DNA of 64,000 bases, from positions 186,001 through 250,000 of the forward strand of contig JAJEJD010000008.1 of the NCBI GenBank assembly GCA_022828125.1, in the 5' to 3' direction. The notes under the pieces are model-generated. The model worked only from the letters and a program-made list of their open reading frames with translations, did no database searches and was not told the origin of the DNA. The stretch is from a bacterium (GTDB lineage: Bacteria; UBA8248). A program made the translations under genes and the position numbers. This document shows, piece after piece, positions 43,200 through 55,722 of this stretch. Position 1 is the stretch's first letter. Each line of letters opens with the position of its first letter.

Positions 43200-44498
43200 T
43201 CAAAGTTTGAACAAACGGCCGTTTTGCCCCAAGTCCGCAAAGGCGTTGCGCGTATCCACGATGCAGTTTGCATGGGCGTGGATGCACTCTCTATCCAGTG
43301 ATTTGTGGTTCGCGAGCACAACCACGCAATCGTATTCACGCAACGATTCGGCGCTGACGGGCCGCGAATGCGCCTTTATCGGGGGTGCGTCGATTTCCGG
43401 CACATAAGGGTCCGAGTAGGAAACGACCGCTCCGAGGCGCTCCAGACCGACCCAGACGTCGAGGGCGGGACTCTCCCTTATGTCGGACACGTCCGCCTTG
43501 TACGTCACACCCGCGAGCAGGATCCTCGCTCCATCGATCGCCTTACCTGTCTTGTGCAGAGCCTTGGACGTGAGTTCCACGACGAACCGCGGCATCGAGT
43601 TATTCACCTCATCGGCCAGTTCAATGAACCTCGCCTCGAATCCCGCCTGCCGCGCCTTCCAGGACAAGTAAACCGGGTCCACGGGAATGCAGTGCCCGCC
43701 GAGACCCGGCCCGGGGTAAAAGGGCATGAAGCCGAAGGGCTTCGTTTTCGCTGCCTCAATCACCTCCCATACGTCCACTTCGAGGAGGTGGCACATCTTC
43801 GCCACCTCGTTCACCAGGGCGATGTTGACGCTGCGAAACGTATTTTCGAGCAGTTTCACCATCTCCGCGACCCGGGGCGAGGCGACCCGCACGATTTGCG
43901 CGACGGCGCCTTCATACAAGGCGCAGGCGCAATCGGCGCATTTCGGAGTTACGCCGCCCACCACTTTCGGTATGTTTCTCGTGGCATATCGTTCGTTGCC
44001 GGGGTCCACGCGCTCGGGCGAAAAAGCGAGATAGAAATCTTCGCCCACCTTCCAGCCATCTCCTGAGAAAACGGGCAGAACGATCTCCTCGGTCGCTCCC
44101 GGATATGTGGTGCTCTGTAGCACGTAAAGCTGTCCCCTTCGTCGATGTCGCCTGATGCTTTCGAACGCCGATTGCACGAAAGACAAATCCGGGTCTCCCG
44201 TCTTGCCCAACGGCGTGGGAACGCAAATGCTGACGGTATCCACTTCCGCAAGCACTCGCTGATCGCATGTGAACTCCAGTCGACCCGTCTCCAGCCCCTC
44301 TGCCAGGCGTTCAGCAGAAACATCCAGGATGTGGCTCTTCGCCTCTTGCAGGTCATGAATGCGGCGGGGGTCTGAATCCAGCCCAACGACCCGGTAGCCT
44401 GCGCGAACGAACTCCAGCGCGAGCGGGAGTCCGACGTACCCCAAACCCATCACGCACGCGCAAATCCGTTTTTGCCTGATTTTCTCGACGAGTTGCAC
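43200..44498 (-). CDS. Nucleotide-sugar (UDP-sugar) dehydrogenase
   Basis: A 432-residue UDP-glucose/UDP-ManNAc dehydrogenase family enzyme, oxidising the C6 of a UDP-sugar to a uronate with two NAD+. It has an N-terminal NAD site (VMGLGYVGLPLALEFVRAGY), the FSPERVDPGN block, Lys/Asn in VKLLENTFRSVNIALVNE, catalytic Cys in GLGGHCIPVDP and the C-terminal TYKADVSDIRESPALDV. These features fit the UDP-N-acetyl-mannosamine/glucosamine dehydrogenase branch (WecC/WbpA-like) better than UDP-glucose dehydrogenase. GTG at 44498 behind GGAGGG is a better start than a TTG 23 codons upstream. No other surface-polysaccharide gene is in the window. Confidence 0.88.
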   Translation of the reverse strand: MQLVEKIRQKRICACVMGLGYVGLPLALEFVRAGYRVVGLDSDPRRIHDLQEAKSHILDVSAERLAEGLETGRLEFTCDQRVLAEVDTVSICVPTPLGKTGDPDLSFVQSAFESIRRHRRRGQLYVLQSTTYPGATEEIVLPVFSGDGWKVGEDFYLAFSPERVDPGNERYATRNIPKVVGGVTPKCADCACALYEGAVAQIVRVASPRVAEMVKLLENTFRSVNIALVNEVAKMCHLLEVDVWEVIEAAKTKPFGFMPFYPGPGLGGHCIPVDPVYLSWKARQAGFEARFIELADEVNNSMPRFVVELTSKALHKTGKAIDGARILLAGVTYKADVSDIRESPALDVWVGLERLGAVVSYSDPYVPEIDAPPIKAHSRPVSAESLREYDCVVVLANHKSLDRECIHAHANCIVDTRNAFADLGQNGRLFKL

Positions 44499-44693
44499 GG
44501 GACCCTCCGGAAGGAAGATATGAGGGTCCTCTGAAAACACTCTCTCGCGACGACCTCGATGGCACAAACACGGGGAGACGCCGATTGACAGTCCTCGGGT
44601 TGCTCATCAGTATAGAATAACGACATATACTTCTGCACATCGTTTGCTTCAATCAAAGGCCATCACGGCGTTTAGACAACGGGAGAATCGAGT

Positions 44694-45662
44694 ATGAAAT
44701 GGTTGACGGGACTGGCCGCTGGCCTGCTCCTTTGGATGGGCGTGGCCCACGCGGCGGAAAAATGGAACATGCCGACGGCGTACGGGAACGCTAACTACCA
44801 CACGCAAAACGCAAAACTCTTCGCCGAGGCGGTGGGCGTATGCACCGGCGGGAAACTGCAGATCGTGGTGCATGGAGGCGGTTCCCTCATCAAGGGCGGC
44901 GAGATAAAGCGCGCCGTACAAACCGGGGAGGCGCCCATCGGCGAGCGGCTGCTGAGCGCGCACCAGAACGAAAACGCCGTTTTAGGCTTCGACTCCGTGC
45001 CGCTGCTGGCCACGTCCTTCGAGGCGTCCGAGAAGCTCTGGCAAGCGGCAAAGGGCCGGCTGAGAAAGATTCTCGCCGCGCAGAACCTCGTGCTGCTCTA
45101 CTCCGTCCCCTGGCCGCCGCAGGGAATGTATTTCAAGCGCGCGATAGGCGGCGTCGACGACATGCGCGGGATCAAGTTCCGCGCCTACAACGCCGCGACG
45201 GCGCGTTTCGCTGCTCTCGCCGGAATGCCCTCGGTGCACATCGAACTCGTGGAACTCGACCGGGCGCTTGCGAGCGGGAAGGTGGAGGCCTTCATCACCT
45301 CGAGCGCGACCGGCTATTACCACAAACTCTGGAAACAGGTGAGCCATTTTTACGATTTGCGCGCCTGGCTGCCGCGCAACTACGTGTTCGCCAACAAGCG
45401 CGCCTTCGAGGCGCTCGATGCTCATGCCCGGAACTGCCTTCGCTCCTCGGCGCTATTGGCCGAAGCGGCGGGAACGGCGCGGGCGCGCGAGTTGACCGGC
45501 TTTTATCTCGAACAACTCGCTGCAGGCGGCATGAGCGTGCGAAAACCGGGTGAGCGCCTCGCCGCCGACCTCGCCAAAATCGGCGAAATCATGTCCGCCG
45601 AATGGACCAAAGCCGCAGGCGCCGAGGGCGCGGCGATCATCAAGGCCTTCAGGGGAAAGTAA
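44694..45662 (+). CDS. TRAP transporter solute-binding protein (DctP family), orphan
   Basis: A 322-residue periplasmic binding protein with a clear Sec signal peptide (MKWLTGLAAGLLLWMGVAHA, cleavage near AHA-AE). The DctP fold is recognisable from HTQNAKLFAEAV, GEIKRAVQTGEAPIGE, the conserved substrate-carboxylate Arg region GIKFRAYNAATARFA (GxKxR) and GKVEAFITSSATG. TRAP systems import organic acids by sodium or proton symport and need DctQ/DctM membrane subunits, none of which is nearby. ATG at 44694 follows GGGAG. It is divergent from the dehydrogenase gene. The ligand is unknown. Confidence 0.85.
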   Translation: MKWLTGLAAGLLLWMGVAHAAEKWNMPTAYGNANYHTQNAKLFAEAVGVCTGGKLQIVVHGGGSLIKGGEIKRAVQTGEAPIGERLLSAHQNENAVLGFDSVPLLATSFEASEKLWQAAKGRLRKILAAQNLVLLYSVPWPPQGMYFKRAIGGVDDMRGIKFRAYNAATARFAALAGMPSVHIELVELDRALASGKVEAFITSSATGYYHKLWKQVSHFYDLRAWLPRNYVFANKRAFEALDAHARNCLRSSALLAEAAGTARARELTGFYLEQLAAGGMSVRKPGERLAADLAKIGEIMSAEWTKAAGAEGAAIIKAFRGK

Positions 45663-45706
45663 AACTTCAGGATGCGGTCTTTTACAGCTTTATCGAGGAT
45701 GAAGTA

Positions 45707-45961
45707 ATAGAACTTAACATCAAAGATAGCGACACCCACGCGCTGGCGAAAAGGCTCGCGAGCCTCACCGGATAATCCATGGCCAAGGCCGTCAAGCGCG
45801 CCATACAGGAGAAATTGGCGAAGATGGAGAAGATGCAGGGTGGAAACCCGCTTGCCGATGAACTGGACCGCATCGCTCTGTATTTCGCCAGGCTGCCCAG
45901 ACGTGATGGGCGGAGTGCCGATGAGATCATCGGTTATGACGAAAACGGCCTGCCCGCGTGA
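45707..45961 (+). pseudogene. Decayed VapB-type antitoxin gene (in-frame stop), toxin missing
   Basis: Read in one frame, this encodes a VapB antitoxin of the Rv0623-like family: the N-terminal DNA-binding strand ELNIKDSDTHALAKRLASLTG, then AKAVKRAIQEKLAKM, and the family's characteristic end RSADEIIGYDENGLPA. The frame is broken by TAA at 45773-45775, exactly where family members carry Glu (GGA-GAA-TCC would become GGA-TAA-TCC by one substitution). The expected start codon reads ATA (45707) behind GAGG at correct spacing. An internal ATG at 45779 could give only a 60-residue piece without the DNA-binding strand. Directly after the stop, GTGATGGTCATC matches a VapC start (MVI), but no PIN domain follows. 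Confidence 0.8.
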
Positions 45962-46084
45962 TGGTCATCGGCCATGGGCGAGGCGGCGAGAAAAGAAAAA
46001 TCGTGAGCGATTTTCACTCGGGCAGTGTTGTTTGAAGAATCTCTTGTGATGTCCCCGCACCAGAAAGCGTGTGAGTTGTCCCCA

Positions 46085-46747
46085 TCATATGTTCATCGCG
46101 CGGACGAGGGGCGTGCTTTCGTGTAGATCAATCACGTTCAGGGCGGCGAAGTCCTGCTCCAGCCGAAAAAAGCTCTCGAGCGGAGCGCCCAGCGCATCGC
46201 ACAGAATCACCCGGTTCACCGCCGCATGCGCGCAGACGATGACGTTTTTATCCTTCTCCCGGGCGCAGATATCGCGAAACGCGGGCAAGACCCGCGCTGC
46301 AAGATCGGCCACGCACTCTCCGCCACCCGGCGGTTTGGAGTGGACGAAATTCCTGTAATGTTCGTCCAGGCGCTCGGGTTCTTTTTCCGTGAGGCTTGCG
46401 TGCGTCTCCCCCTCCCAATCGCCCAGGTGAAGCTCTGAAATATCGGGAACGATTACGGGCTTGAGGCCCAACCCCATCACATCGGAAAGAATCTCCGCCG
46501 TCCTCACGGAACGGGTGAGCGAACTGGAATAAAGGACCGTCTTACTATCCAACAACCAGCCCCGGACGCGCGCCGCCGCTTCCCGAACCTGCGCCTCGCC
46601 CTCGGCGAGGAGCGGCGCGTCGGTGCTGCCGTAGAAAAACCCCTCTTTCGAGCCTTCCGCTGCGCCGTGCCTGAGCAGGAGAACGCGCGTGGTGGTTTCG
46701 GCCTTGCGCGGCATGGAAACCGTGGAATCGGCTCGCCTTTGGTTCAC
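46085..46747 (-). CDS. Histidine phosphatase family protein (phosphoglycerate mutase-like)
   Basis: A 220-residue branch-1 histidine phosphatase: LLLRHGAAEGSKEG (phospho-His motif RHG), LYSSSLTRSVRTAEIL, ELHLGDWEGETHASL and VIVCAHAAVNRVILCDALG (second catalytic His). It resembles CobC-type alpha-ribazole phosphatases and small-molecule phosphatases, but no cobalamin gene is near, so the substrate is open. The start is GTG at 46747 behind GGAG. It follows exbD on the same strand after 63 bases. Confidence 0.88.
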   Translation of the reverse strand: MNQRRADSTVSMPRKAETTTRVLLLRHGAAEGSKEGFFYGSTDAPLLAEGEAQVREAAARVRGWLLDSKTVLYSSSLTRSVRTAEILSDVMGLGLKPVIVPDISELHLGDWEGETHASLTEKEPERLDEHYRNFVHSKPPGGGECVADLAARVLPAFRDICAREKDKNVIVCAHAAVNRVILCDALGAPLESFFRLEQDFAALNVIDLHESTPLVRAMNI

Positions 46748-46810
46748 GCCTTCTCTCCAACATGAAAAACAGGCCGGATGCTTAACACCCCGCTCAAACC
46801 CGTTTCAACG

Positions 46811-47215
46811 CTATTTCGTGGCCAATGAGATGTCGCGAACGCCCGCCCCGGAGATGAGGCCCATTACCTTGATCACATAGCCGTAATCGAGGCGCTTGTC
46901 CGCCTTGATAGTGAGGGAAGGCTTGAACTTCCCGCTTTCGACGCCCGCTTTCAACCGGCTTTCGAGGTCATCGAGAAGCACCGTTTTTCCGTTCAGAGTG
47001 ATTCGTTTCTCCACGCCGACTTCGATGAGAAACGATTTTTTCTCCACCACCTCGGCGCTCGATTTGGCCTCGGGAAGTTCGATGTCTAGCCTGCGGGTGA
47101 AATCCACGAAAGATGTCGAAACCATGAAAAAGATGAGGAGCAAAAAAACGACGTCTATGAGCGAGGTGAGCTGGAGGCTGTAGTCTTCTTCCGAGTCGCC
47201 CTGAAAGCGCATCAC
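46811..47215 (-). CDS. ExbD/TolR family biopolymer transport protein
   Basis: A 134-residue protein with a short cytoplasmic tail, one membrane helix (LTSLIDVVFLLLIFFMVSTSF, including the proton-path Asp of SLIDVVF) and a periplasmic domain. It pairs with the ExbB/TolQ-type channel encoded upstream, overlapping by ATGA. Such pairs use the proton gradient to power outer-membrane events. No TonB or TolA is nearby, so its client is uncertain. Confidence 0.92.
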   Translation of the reverse strand: MMRFQGDSEEDYSLQLTSLIDVVFLLLIFFMVSTSFVDFTRRLDIELPEAKSSAEVVEKKSFLIEVGVEKRITLNGKTVLLDDLESRLKAGVESGKFKPSLTIKADKRLDYGYVIKVMGLISGAGVRDISLATK

Positions 47216-48000
47216 ATATCCTCGTCCTGGAGCGCATCACCGGCGTTCTCGCCGGGTTCGCCGGATTGCGCCGCCAGGCTCTGCAAGAGCGCCAGGGCGA
47301 CCGATTCCATCTCGAACAGGAGGCGGCCGCTGCGCGAGCGGAAAAAGTGATACGCCGCGAGGGCCGGAATGCCTATCAAAAGGCCCGCAGCCGTCGTCAA
47401 AAGCGCTTCGGATATCCCCTCCGCTACCAGATTCGGGTTCCCCGTCCCGGCGCGGCTGATGACGTCGAAGGCGCGAATCATACCCACGACGGTGCCGAAA
47501 AGGCCCAGCATCGGCGCAAGGTTCGCGATAACGCCCAGACCACGGAGGTTGCGCGACAAGACGGTCGATTCGTGTTGGCCCGCGCCGACCATGGCGCGCT
47601 CCATCTCGCCGATCCCCAGCCTCCGCCTCGCCAGCCCCGCCTTGAGAACACGCGCAAGCGGTGAGTCGAACCGCTCGCAGACGCCGGCGGCCCCCTCGAA
47701 ATCACCACCCCGCCAGTATCTCTCCGAAGCGTTCACCAGGGCATCGGGCAGGACTTTCTTTCGCCTGAGAGAAATGAGCCGCTCGAGCGTCACCATCAGC
47801 GCGACGACCGAGCACAGCCCCAGGGGGATCATCGTATAGCCCCCCTTCTTCAGAAGATCCCAGGCCTTGGTCGTAAAGCCCCATTCGGCGAAGCTCGCGG
47901 CCGCGAACGCCTGCTCAGTGGCAAGCAACAGAAAAACGCCCGTCAGGCTCGCGGCGAAAACCCACTTTCCGCTACTCGAATTTCTGGACTCATGAAACAC
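47212..48000 (-). CDS. MotA/TolQ/ExbB family proton channel protein
   Basis: A 262-residue protein. An N-terminal hydrophobic segment (WVFAASLTGVFLLLATEQAFA) could be a signal or an extra helix. The three-helix TolQ/ExbB core follows, with GGYTMIPLGLCSVVALMVTLERLI, RGLGVIANLAPMLGLFGTVVGMIRAF and AGLLIGIPALAAYHFFRSR. It forms the pentameric channel around the ExbD dimer. The start is GTG at 48000. It overlaps lipB upstream by 11 bases and exbD downstream by 4. Confidence 0.92.
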   Translation of the reverse strand: MFHESRNSSSGKWVFAASLTGVFLLLATEQAFAAASFAEWGFTTKAWDLLKKGGYTMIPLGLCSVVALMVTLERLISLRRKKVLPDALVNASERYWRGGDFEGAAGVCERFDSPLARVLKAGLARRRLGIGEMERAMVGAGQHESTVLSRNLRGLGVIANLAPMLGLFGTVVGMIRAFDVISRAGTGNPNLVAEGISEALLTTAAGLLIGIPALAAYHFFRSRSGRLLFEMESVALALLQSLAAQSGEPGENAGDALQDEDM

Positions 48001-48683
48001 CGGGGAGAACTCCTGTGACCCGCGCCGGATCGGTTTCTATCGTGATGTGCGCATCGAACACGTCCGCGCAAACGGGGATCAAATCCTGCGCGAGTTCGGG
48101 CAGCGGCGGCGAATCTCCCAGGAGTTTTTCAAGGGAAGTCGTGCGTCCGCCCACCTCGCCGCATGGGTGCATCATCTCGAAATATCTGAGATCCGGCGAT
48201 GCGTTGAACGAAACCCCGTGCATCGTCACCCAGCGTCTCGCACCGACACCCAAAGCGAGAATTTTCTCGTCACCCACCCAAAGGCCCGGGTTTCCCGGTC
48301 TTCTCTCGGCATGAAACCCCTTCTTCTCCAGATAGCGCCGGAATACTTCCTCGAGCCTCCTGCAGTGGAGGTGCACGTCGCGCTCCCACTCGCGGAGGTC
48401 GCATATGGCGTAGAGCATCAACTGGCCCGGACCGTGAAAGGTCACCTCGCCGCCCCGGTTGATCCGCACGAGGGGAACCTCCGCGCCGTCGACGGGCGAG
48501 CGCCTGAGAAGCACGTTCGCCTCGCTGCCCCCCTTGCCCAGCGTCATGACCGGGTCGTGCTCCAGAAAGAGAAAAACGTCCTCTCGGAGGCGGCCCTCGG
48601 CGCGCTCGGTCCACAGGCGTTTCTGCAAATCCCAGGCCTCGTGGAACCCGACCCGCCCCAAGAAGGCGGCCCCGATAGACGGT

Positions 48684-48691
<8 letters not shown>
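47990..48691 (-). CDS. lipB: Octanoyltransferase LipB
   Basis: A 233-residue enzyme that moves octanoyl from acyl carrier protein to lipoyl domains. Motifs are RGGEVTFHGPGQLMLYAICDL, GNPGLWVGDEKILALGVGARRW (catalytic Lys in DEKI) and the MHPCG Cys. TTG at 48691 lies 8 bases inside the dnaE stop region. It is coupled between dnaE and the exbB-type gene. lipA is not in the window. Confidence 0.94.
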
Positions 48692-52115
<3,424 letters not shown>

Positions 52116-52289
52116 GTTTATTCCCCGAGGGCGGATTTTAACAGGGGCGCGTTCTGTCAGGTTACTGCTTTTTTTGTAGCCCGTGTAGCCGGTGCGGCCG
52201 TGGAGTCAACTCAGTGCTTTCAGTTTACCTCTTTGGGCCTACCACCGTCATCATTTTATTTCACAGGGCGCAACCGTGCTTGCGGCGAA

Positions 52290-52655
52290 TCACCCGCCGT
52301 ACCCGAACAGGTGGCTGATGAACCGGCCGGGTATCATGGCGAACCCGCCCGCGATGAGGGCGCCTATCATCGTGCCCGTCATGAACGCCGCGTGCGTCCT
52401 CACCCTGCCGCGGCGTATCGCGACGATGGCGGCCACCATGGAAATCATCGTCCAGATCGTGAGCAGGTGTATCCAGCTGAACGCGCCGTCGTTCAGCTCG
52501 CGTATCCAGAACGAGGAGACCGTGACGTAGGTCATCACGACCATCCAGCACCAGCCGACGATGCGGTGCCTGCGCGTTCCCTTCGCGGACGCCAGGTTGA
52601 CGAGGCCGAGCCCAATCGCCGACACGGCCAGAATGAAATGCGTCCAGATGAGCAA
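52290..52655 (-). CDS. DUF2306-like small membrane protein
   Basis: A 121-residue protein with four predicted membrane helices (LIWTHFILAVSAIGLGLVNL, GWCWMVVMTYVTVSSFWI, IHLLTIWTMISMVAAIVAI, AFMTGTMIGALIAGGFAMIPG). Conserved His and Arg residues (HFILA, HRIVGW, RTHAAFM) match DUF2306, a family of four-helix proteins suspected to bind haem. TTG at 52655 follows GGAG. It lies 18 bases after the His-rich secreted protein gene and is probably coupled to it. Function is unknown. Confidence 0.75.
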   Translation of the reverse strand: MLIWTHFILAVSAIGLGLVNLASAKGTRRHRIVGWCWMVVMTYVTVSSFWIRELNDGAFSWIHLLTIWTMISMVAAIVAIRRGRVRTHAAFMTGTMIGALIAGGFAMIPGRFISHLFGYGG

Positions 52656-52673
52656 GGGATCGGCTCCTTGCGC

Positions 52674-53207
52674 CTAGTTGTTCAAATCTTTGAGCACCAC
52701 AACGTCCTGAACGAACTTTCCCTCGTAGCTCAAGTCTTCGTGCATGTTCGTGCTCAGCGTCACCCGGATCTCGAGATTCCCCTTCGGCAGCTTGTCTATG
52801 AAATAGGAAGCCGCATACAGCCTCGTCAGCTTCTTGCCGTTCAGGTACAGGTGCGCATGGCCCTCGTTGATCTTCGAAGTCTTATTGACCTCCTCGGGCG
52901 CGAAGCGGAAGTTCTCGAGGTCCAGGAACAAATTAAGCGCACCCTTCGCGTGGGCGTCTTTTTCCAGGCGTATCTTCACGCCCGGCGGGTTCTTGTAGCC
53001 GGCGGGAATCATTTTGACGGAATGCTTCATCCCGCCCCCGCGGGGTTTTTGCATGTCATGCCCATGCCCCTTCTTTCCGTGATCGCTTTGAGCGATGTGC
53101 AGGTGGGGATAATTCGCCTCATGGGCATGGGCGCCCGCTGCCGGAAGAAGCGAAGCCAGGAAAAACAGCGAAACCATAACGAGCGAGGTCTTCAATGCGG
53201 GATACAT
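52674..53207 (-). CDS. Secreted His-rich protein of unknown function
   Basis: A 177-residue protein with a Sec signal peptide (LVMVSLFFLASLLPAAGAHA, cleavage near residue 28). A His/Gly/Lys-rich stretch with about ten His between residues 27 and 64 (HAHE, HLH, HGKKGHGHDM, MKH) could bind metal. The C-terminal beta-rich domain contains GHAHLYLNGKKLTRLYA (residues 118-134) and a STNMHEDLSYEGK segment. I do not recognise a named family. Exported metal-binding or metal-trafficking is plausible from composition alone. ATG at 53207 follows GGGAG, and the DUF2306-like membrane gene follows, so the two may act together. Confidence 0.7.
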   Translation of the reverse strand: MYPALKTSLVMVSLFFLASLLPAAGAHAHEANYPHLHIAQSDHGKKGHGHDMQKPRGGGMKHSVKMIPAGYKNPPGVKIRLEKDAHAKGALNLFLDLENFRFAPEEVNKTSKINEGHAHLYLNGKKLTRLYAASYFIDKLPKGNLEIRVTLSTNMHEDLSYEGKFVQDVVVLKDLNN

Positions 53208-53406
53208 TTTATTTTGACTCCCAAAGAGGATTTCATAACGGCGACGGACATTAAAAAGGAAAGAACGGGCTGATTTATTGTAACCTGCTGAATCTTAAGA
53301 CATTAAAACTGGCGCTGCCCCATAACTCTTACTTGCTTTTTCAGCTTGGACATCTAAAATTCCGGATAGCGTCCCTATACCAAAAACTCGATGAAAATCG
53401 GATAAA

Positions 53407-54156
53407 ATGCGCAAATTCCTTCTCCTGATTATTATCGTTTTTCTGGCGGGATGTAAAACTACATCCGACGGGCTTTCATCCGCCTGGTATTTCGACACGG
53501 CTGGCAGTACAACCTACCGGGACAAAGACTGGAACGTCGAGTTTTACGACAACTGCGGCCTTCCGGAATCATCTTCGGTACGATGGATAACGGAAGGAAA
53601 AGAGACCTTCCTGCGCTTTACCTTGAAAAACAATCAGGTGGGAGGATGCGGCACCGATGCCGGGGCCAGGCACGGCGCGCCATACTGGGAGCGGGCGGAA
53701 ATAAAACAGACTACCTCTTTGAAAAAAGATACGGACTACACGCTCACCTTCAGGGTCCGGTTCGTGAAGGGATTTACCTACGAAAGAGAAGATTTTTTTC
53801 AGATGCACCAATCTGTTGCAGGCTGCAGAGTCGGCCCTCCGTTGATGTTCAAATTTTCGAACGGCCGCTTGATAAGCAAAATCTGGAACGAGCGTTTTAC
53901 GAGAAAGGTCCACATCGATGAAGTTCTGGGGAAGTGGGTAGACGTAAAGCTGGATATTTATTTAACGGAATCGTATTACAGCCTGTATTTCAATGAGGAA
54001 AAACTCGTAGACGAGGGAGATTTTGGTATTGAGTCATGCGGAGAGCCGCATTTCAAATTCGGCATATACCGGCCCGGCGACGAAGAGGCGACCGGCGAAA
54101 GAATCTCCATAGTGGATATCGACAAAATCCGGTTGGTCGAGAAGAAGAAAAAGTGA
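53407..54156 (+). CDS. Lipoprotein resembling heparin lyase I / polysaccharide lyase
   Basis: A 249-residue protein with a lipoprotein signal (MRKFLLLIIIVFLAGC, lipobox LAGC, lipidated Cys16). The body resembles the Polysacc_lyase (heparin-lyase-I-like, jelly-roll) family: YWERAEIKQ (about 94-101, corresponding to the family's RxE segment), FQMHQ (131-135), PPLMFKFSNGRL and the later GKWVDVKLDIYL and FKFGIYR strands. Such enzymes cleave acidic polysaccharides by beta-elimination. Base composition looks visibly more AT-rich than the neighbours. The gene stands alone between divergent and convergent minus-strand genes, which suggests transfer. The ribosome site is weak. The family call is moderate; catalysis is unproven. 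Confidence 0.65.
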   Translation: MRKFLLLIIIVFLAGCKTTSDGLSSAWYFDTAGSTTYRDKDWNVEFYDNCGLPESSSVRWITEGKETFLRFTLKNNQVGGCGTDAGARHGAPYWERAEIKQTTSLKKDTDYTLTFRVRFVKGFTYEREDFFQMHQSVAGCRVGPPLMFKFSNGRLISKIWNERFTRKVHIDEVLGKWVDVKLDIYLTESYYSLYFNEEKLVDEGDFGIESCGEPHFKFGIYRPGDEEATGERISIVDIDKIRLVEKKKK

Positions 54157-54192
54157 ATCTGGCCGAACTTATTGACTTTATGGCTTTCCCAC

Positions 54193-55722
54193 TTACTCCC
54201 ACTCGATCGTGCCCGGCGGCTTGGAGGAGACGTCGTAGACCACGCGGTTCACGCCGCGCACCTCGTTGATGATGCGTGATGAGGCTTCGGCCAGCAGATC
54301 CGCAGGCAGGCGCGCCCAGTCCGCCGTCATCCCGTCCTGAGAGGTGACGGCGCGGAGCGCGAGAGCGTTCTCATACGTCCTCGCGTCGCCCATCACGCCC
54401 ACGGTGTTGACGGGCAGCAGCACGGCGAACGCCTGCCAGACCTTGTAGTAGTGATCGTGCTTGCGGAGCGTTTCGATGAAGATGGCGTCCGCCTCCTGTA
54501 AGGTCTTCAAGCGCCGCTCCGTCACCTCGCCCAGGACGCGCACGGCCAGCCCCGGCCCCGGAAACGGATGCCGCCAGAGCATCTCGCGGGGCAGCCCCAG
54601 CTCCTCACCCGCCTCGCGCACCTCGTCCTTGAACAACTCACGCAGGGGCTCGATGAGCGCGAGCCGCATCCACTTGGGCAGCCCGCCCACGTTGTGGTGG
54701 CTTTTGATGGTCGCCGAAGGCCCCTTGAAGGAAACGCTCTCGATGACGTCGGGGTAGAGCGTCCCCTGGGCGAGGAACTTCACGTCGCCCAGCCTCCCCG
54801 CCTCGCGCTCGAACACGCGGATGAATATCTCGCCGATTCTCTTTCTCTTGGCTTCGGGGTGCGTGACGCCGCGCAGTGCGCTCAGAAAATCACCGCTCGC
54901 GTCCACGTGCACGAGTTTGAGCCTCTCGCCGAAGGTCGCGACCACTTCCTCGGCCTCGTTCTTTCGGAGCAGGCCGTTGTCTACGAAGATGCAGGTGAGC
55001 CGCTCGCCTATCGCCTCCTTGACGAGCATCGCCGTGACGGAGGAATCCACGCCGCCCGAGAGGCCGCACACCACGCGCCTGTCGCCTACCTGCTCCCTGA
55101 TGCGCTCGACCGCCTCCTCGATGAAGGAGCGCATGGTCCAATCGCCCGCGCATCCGCAAATCCGGTGCACGAAGTTGTGGAGAATCTCCTTGCCGCGCGG
55201 GGTGTGCGCCACTTCGGGGTGAAACTGGATGCCGTAGCGCCGCTCGTCTTCGGACATCATCGCCGCCACGGGGGAGCCCTCCGAGCGCGCGAGCGGCCTG
55301 TAGCCGGGCGGCGGCGCTTCTATCGTATCCCCGTGGCTCATCCAGACGGTCTCGGCGCCTTTTGAGCCGAGAAAGATGCCGACGGGCTCCTCAATCACCA
55401 CCTCGGCGCGTCCGAATTCCCTTTTGGCGTGAGGGCCGACTTTTCCGCCGAGAAGGTGGGTCATGAGCTGCATGCCGTAGCAAATCCCCAGAACGGGGAG
55501 GTCGCTCTCGAACAGCGCGGGGTCGACCGAGGGGGAGCCGTTCTCATACACGCTGCTCGGGCCGCCCGAGAGGATGACGCCCCTGGTGTGCGGGCCCGTA
55601 ATCTCGCGCCAGTCGCGGGTGCACGGGTGAATCTCGCAATACACGTTCAACTCCCGCACGCGGCGGGCGATGAGTTGCGTGTACTGCGATCCGAAATCGA
55701 GGATGAGTATCTGATCGCGCAT
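54193..55722 (-). CDS. guaA: GMP synthase (glutamine-hydrolysing)
   Basis: A 509-residue enzyme that aminates XMP to GMP. The class I glutaminase has Cys in [11 protein letters not shown] and His-Glu in FHPEVAHT. The ATP pyrophosphatase domain has [12 protein letters not shown], and the C-terminal dimer domain ends [18 protein letters not shown]. It lies 237 bases downstream of guaB, transcribed in the same direction, as the last two steps of GMP synthesis usually are. It is convergent with the lipoprotein gene. Confidence 0.97.
   Translation of the reverse strand: MRDQILILDFGSQYTQLIARRVRELNVYCEIHPCTRDWREITGPHTRGVILSGGPSSVYENGSPSVDPALFESDLPVLGICYGMQLMTHLLGGKVGPHAKREFGRAEVVIEEPVGIFLGSKGAETVWMSHGDTIEAPPPGYRPLARSEGSPVAAMMSEDERRYGIQFHPEVAHTPRGKEILHNFVHRICGCAGDWTMRSFIEEAVERIREQVGDRRVVCGLSGGVDSSVTAMLVKEAIGERLTCIFVDNGLLRKNEAEEVVATFGERLKLVHVDASGDFLSALRGVTHPEAKRKRIGEIFIRVFEREAGRLGDVKFLAQGTLYPDVIESVSFKGPSATIKSHHNVGGLPKWMRLALIEPLRELFKDEVREAGEELGLPREMLWRHPFPGPGLAVRVLGEVTERRLKTLQEADAIFIETLRKHDHYYKVWQAFAVLLPVNTVGVMGDARTYENALALRAVTSQDGMTADWARLPADLLAEASSRIINEVRGVNRVVYDVSSKPPGTIEWE

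Noticed and set aside
43105-43287. 60-codon minus-strand frame between rplM and the dehydrogenase
   Set aside because: Overlaps the dehydrogenase 3' end and has no family signal.
45779-45961. Intact 60-residue antitoxin starting at the internal ATG
   Set aside because: It would lack the N-terminal DNA-binding strand that is encoded in frame just upstream of the TAA; pseudogene is the better reading.
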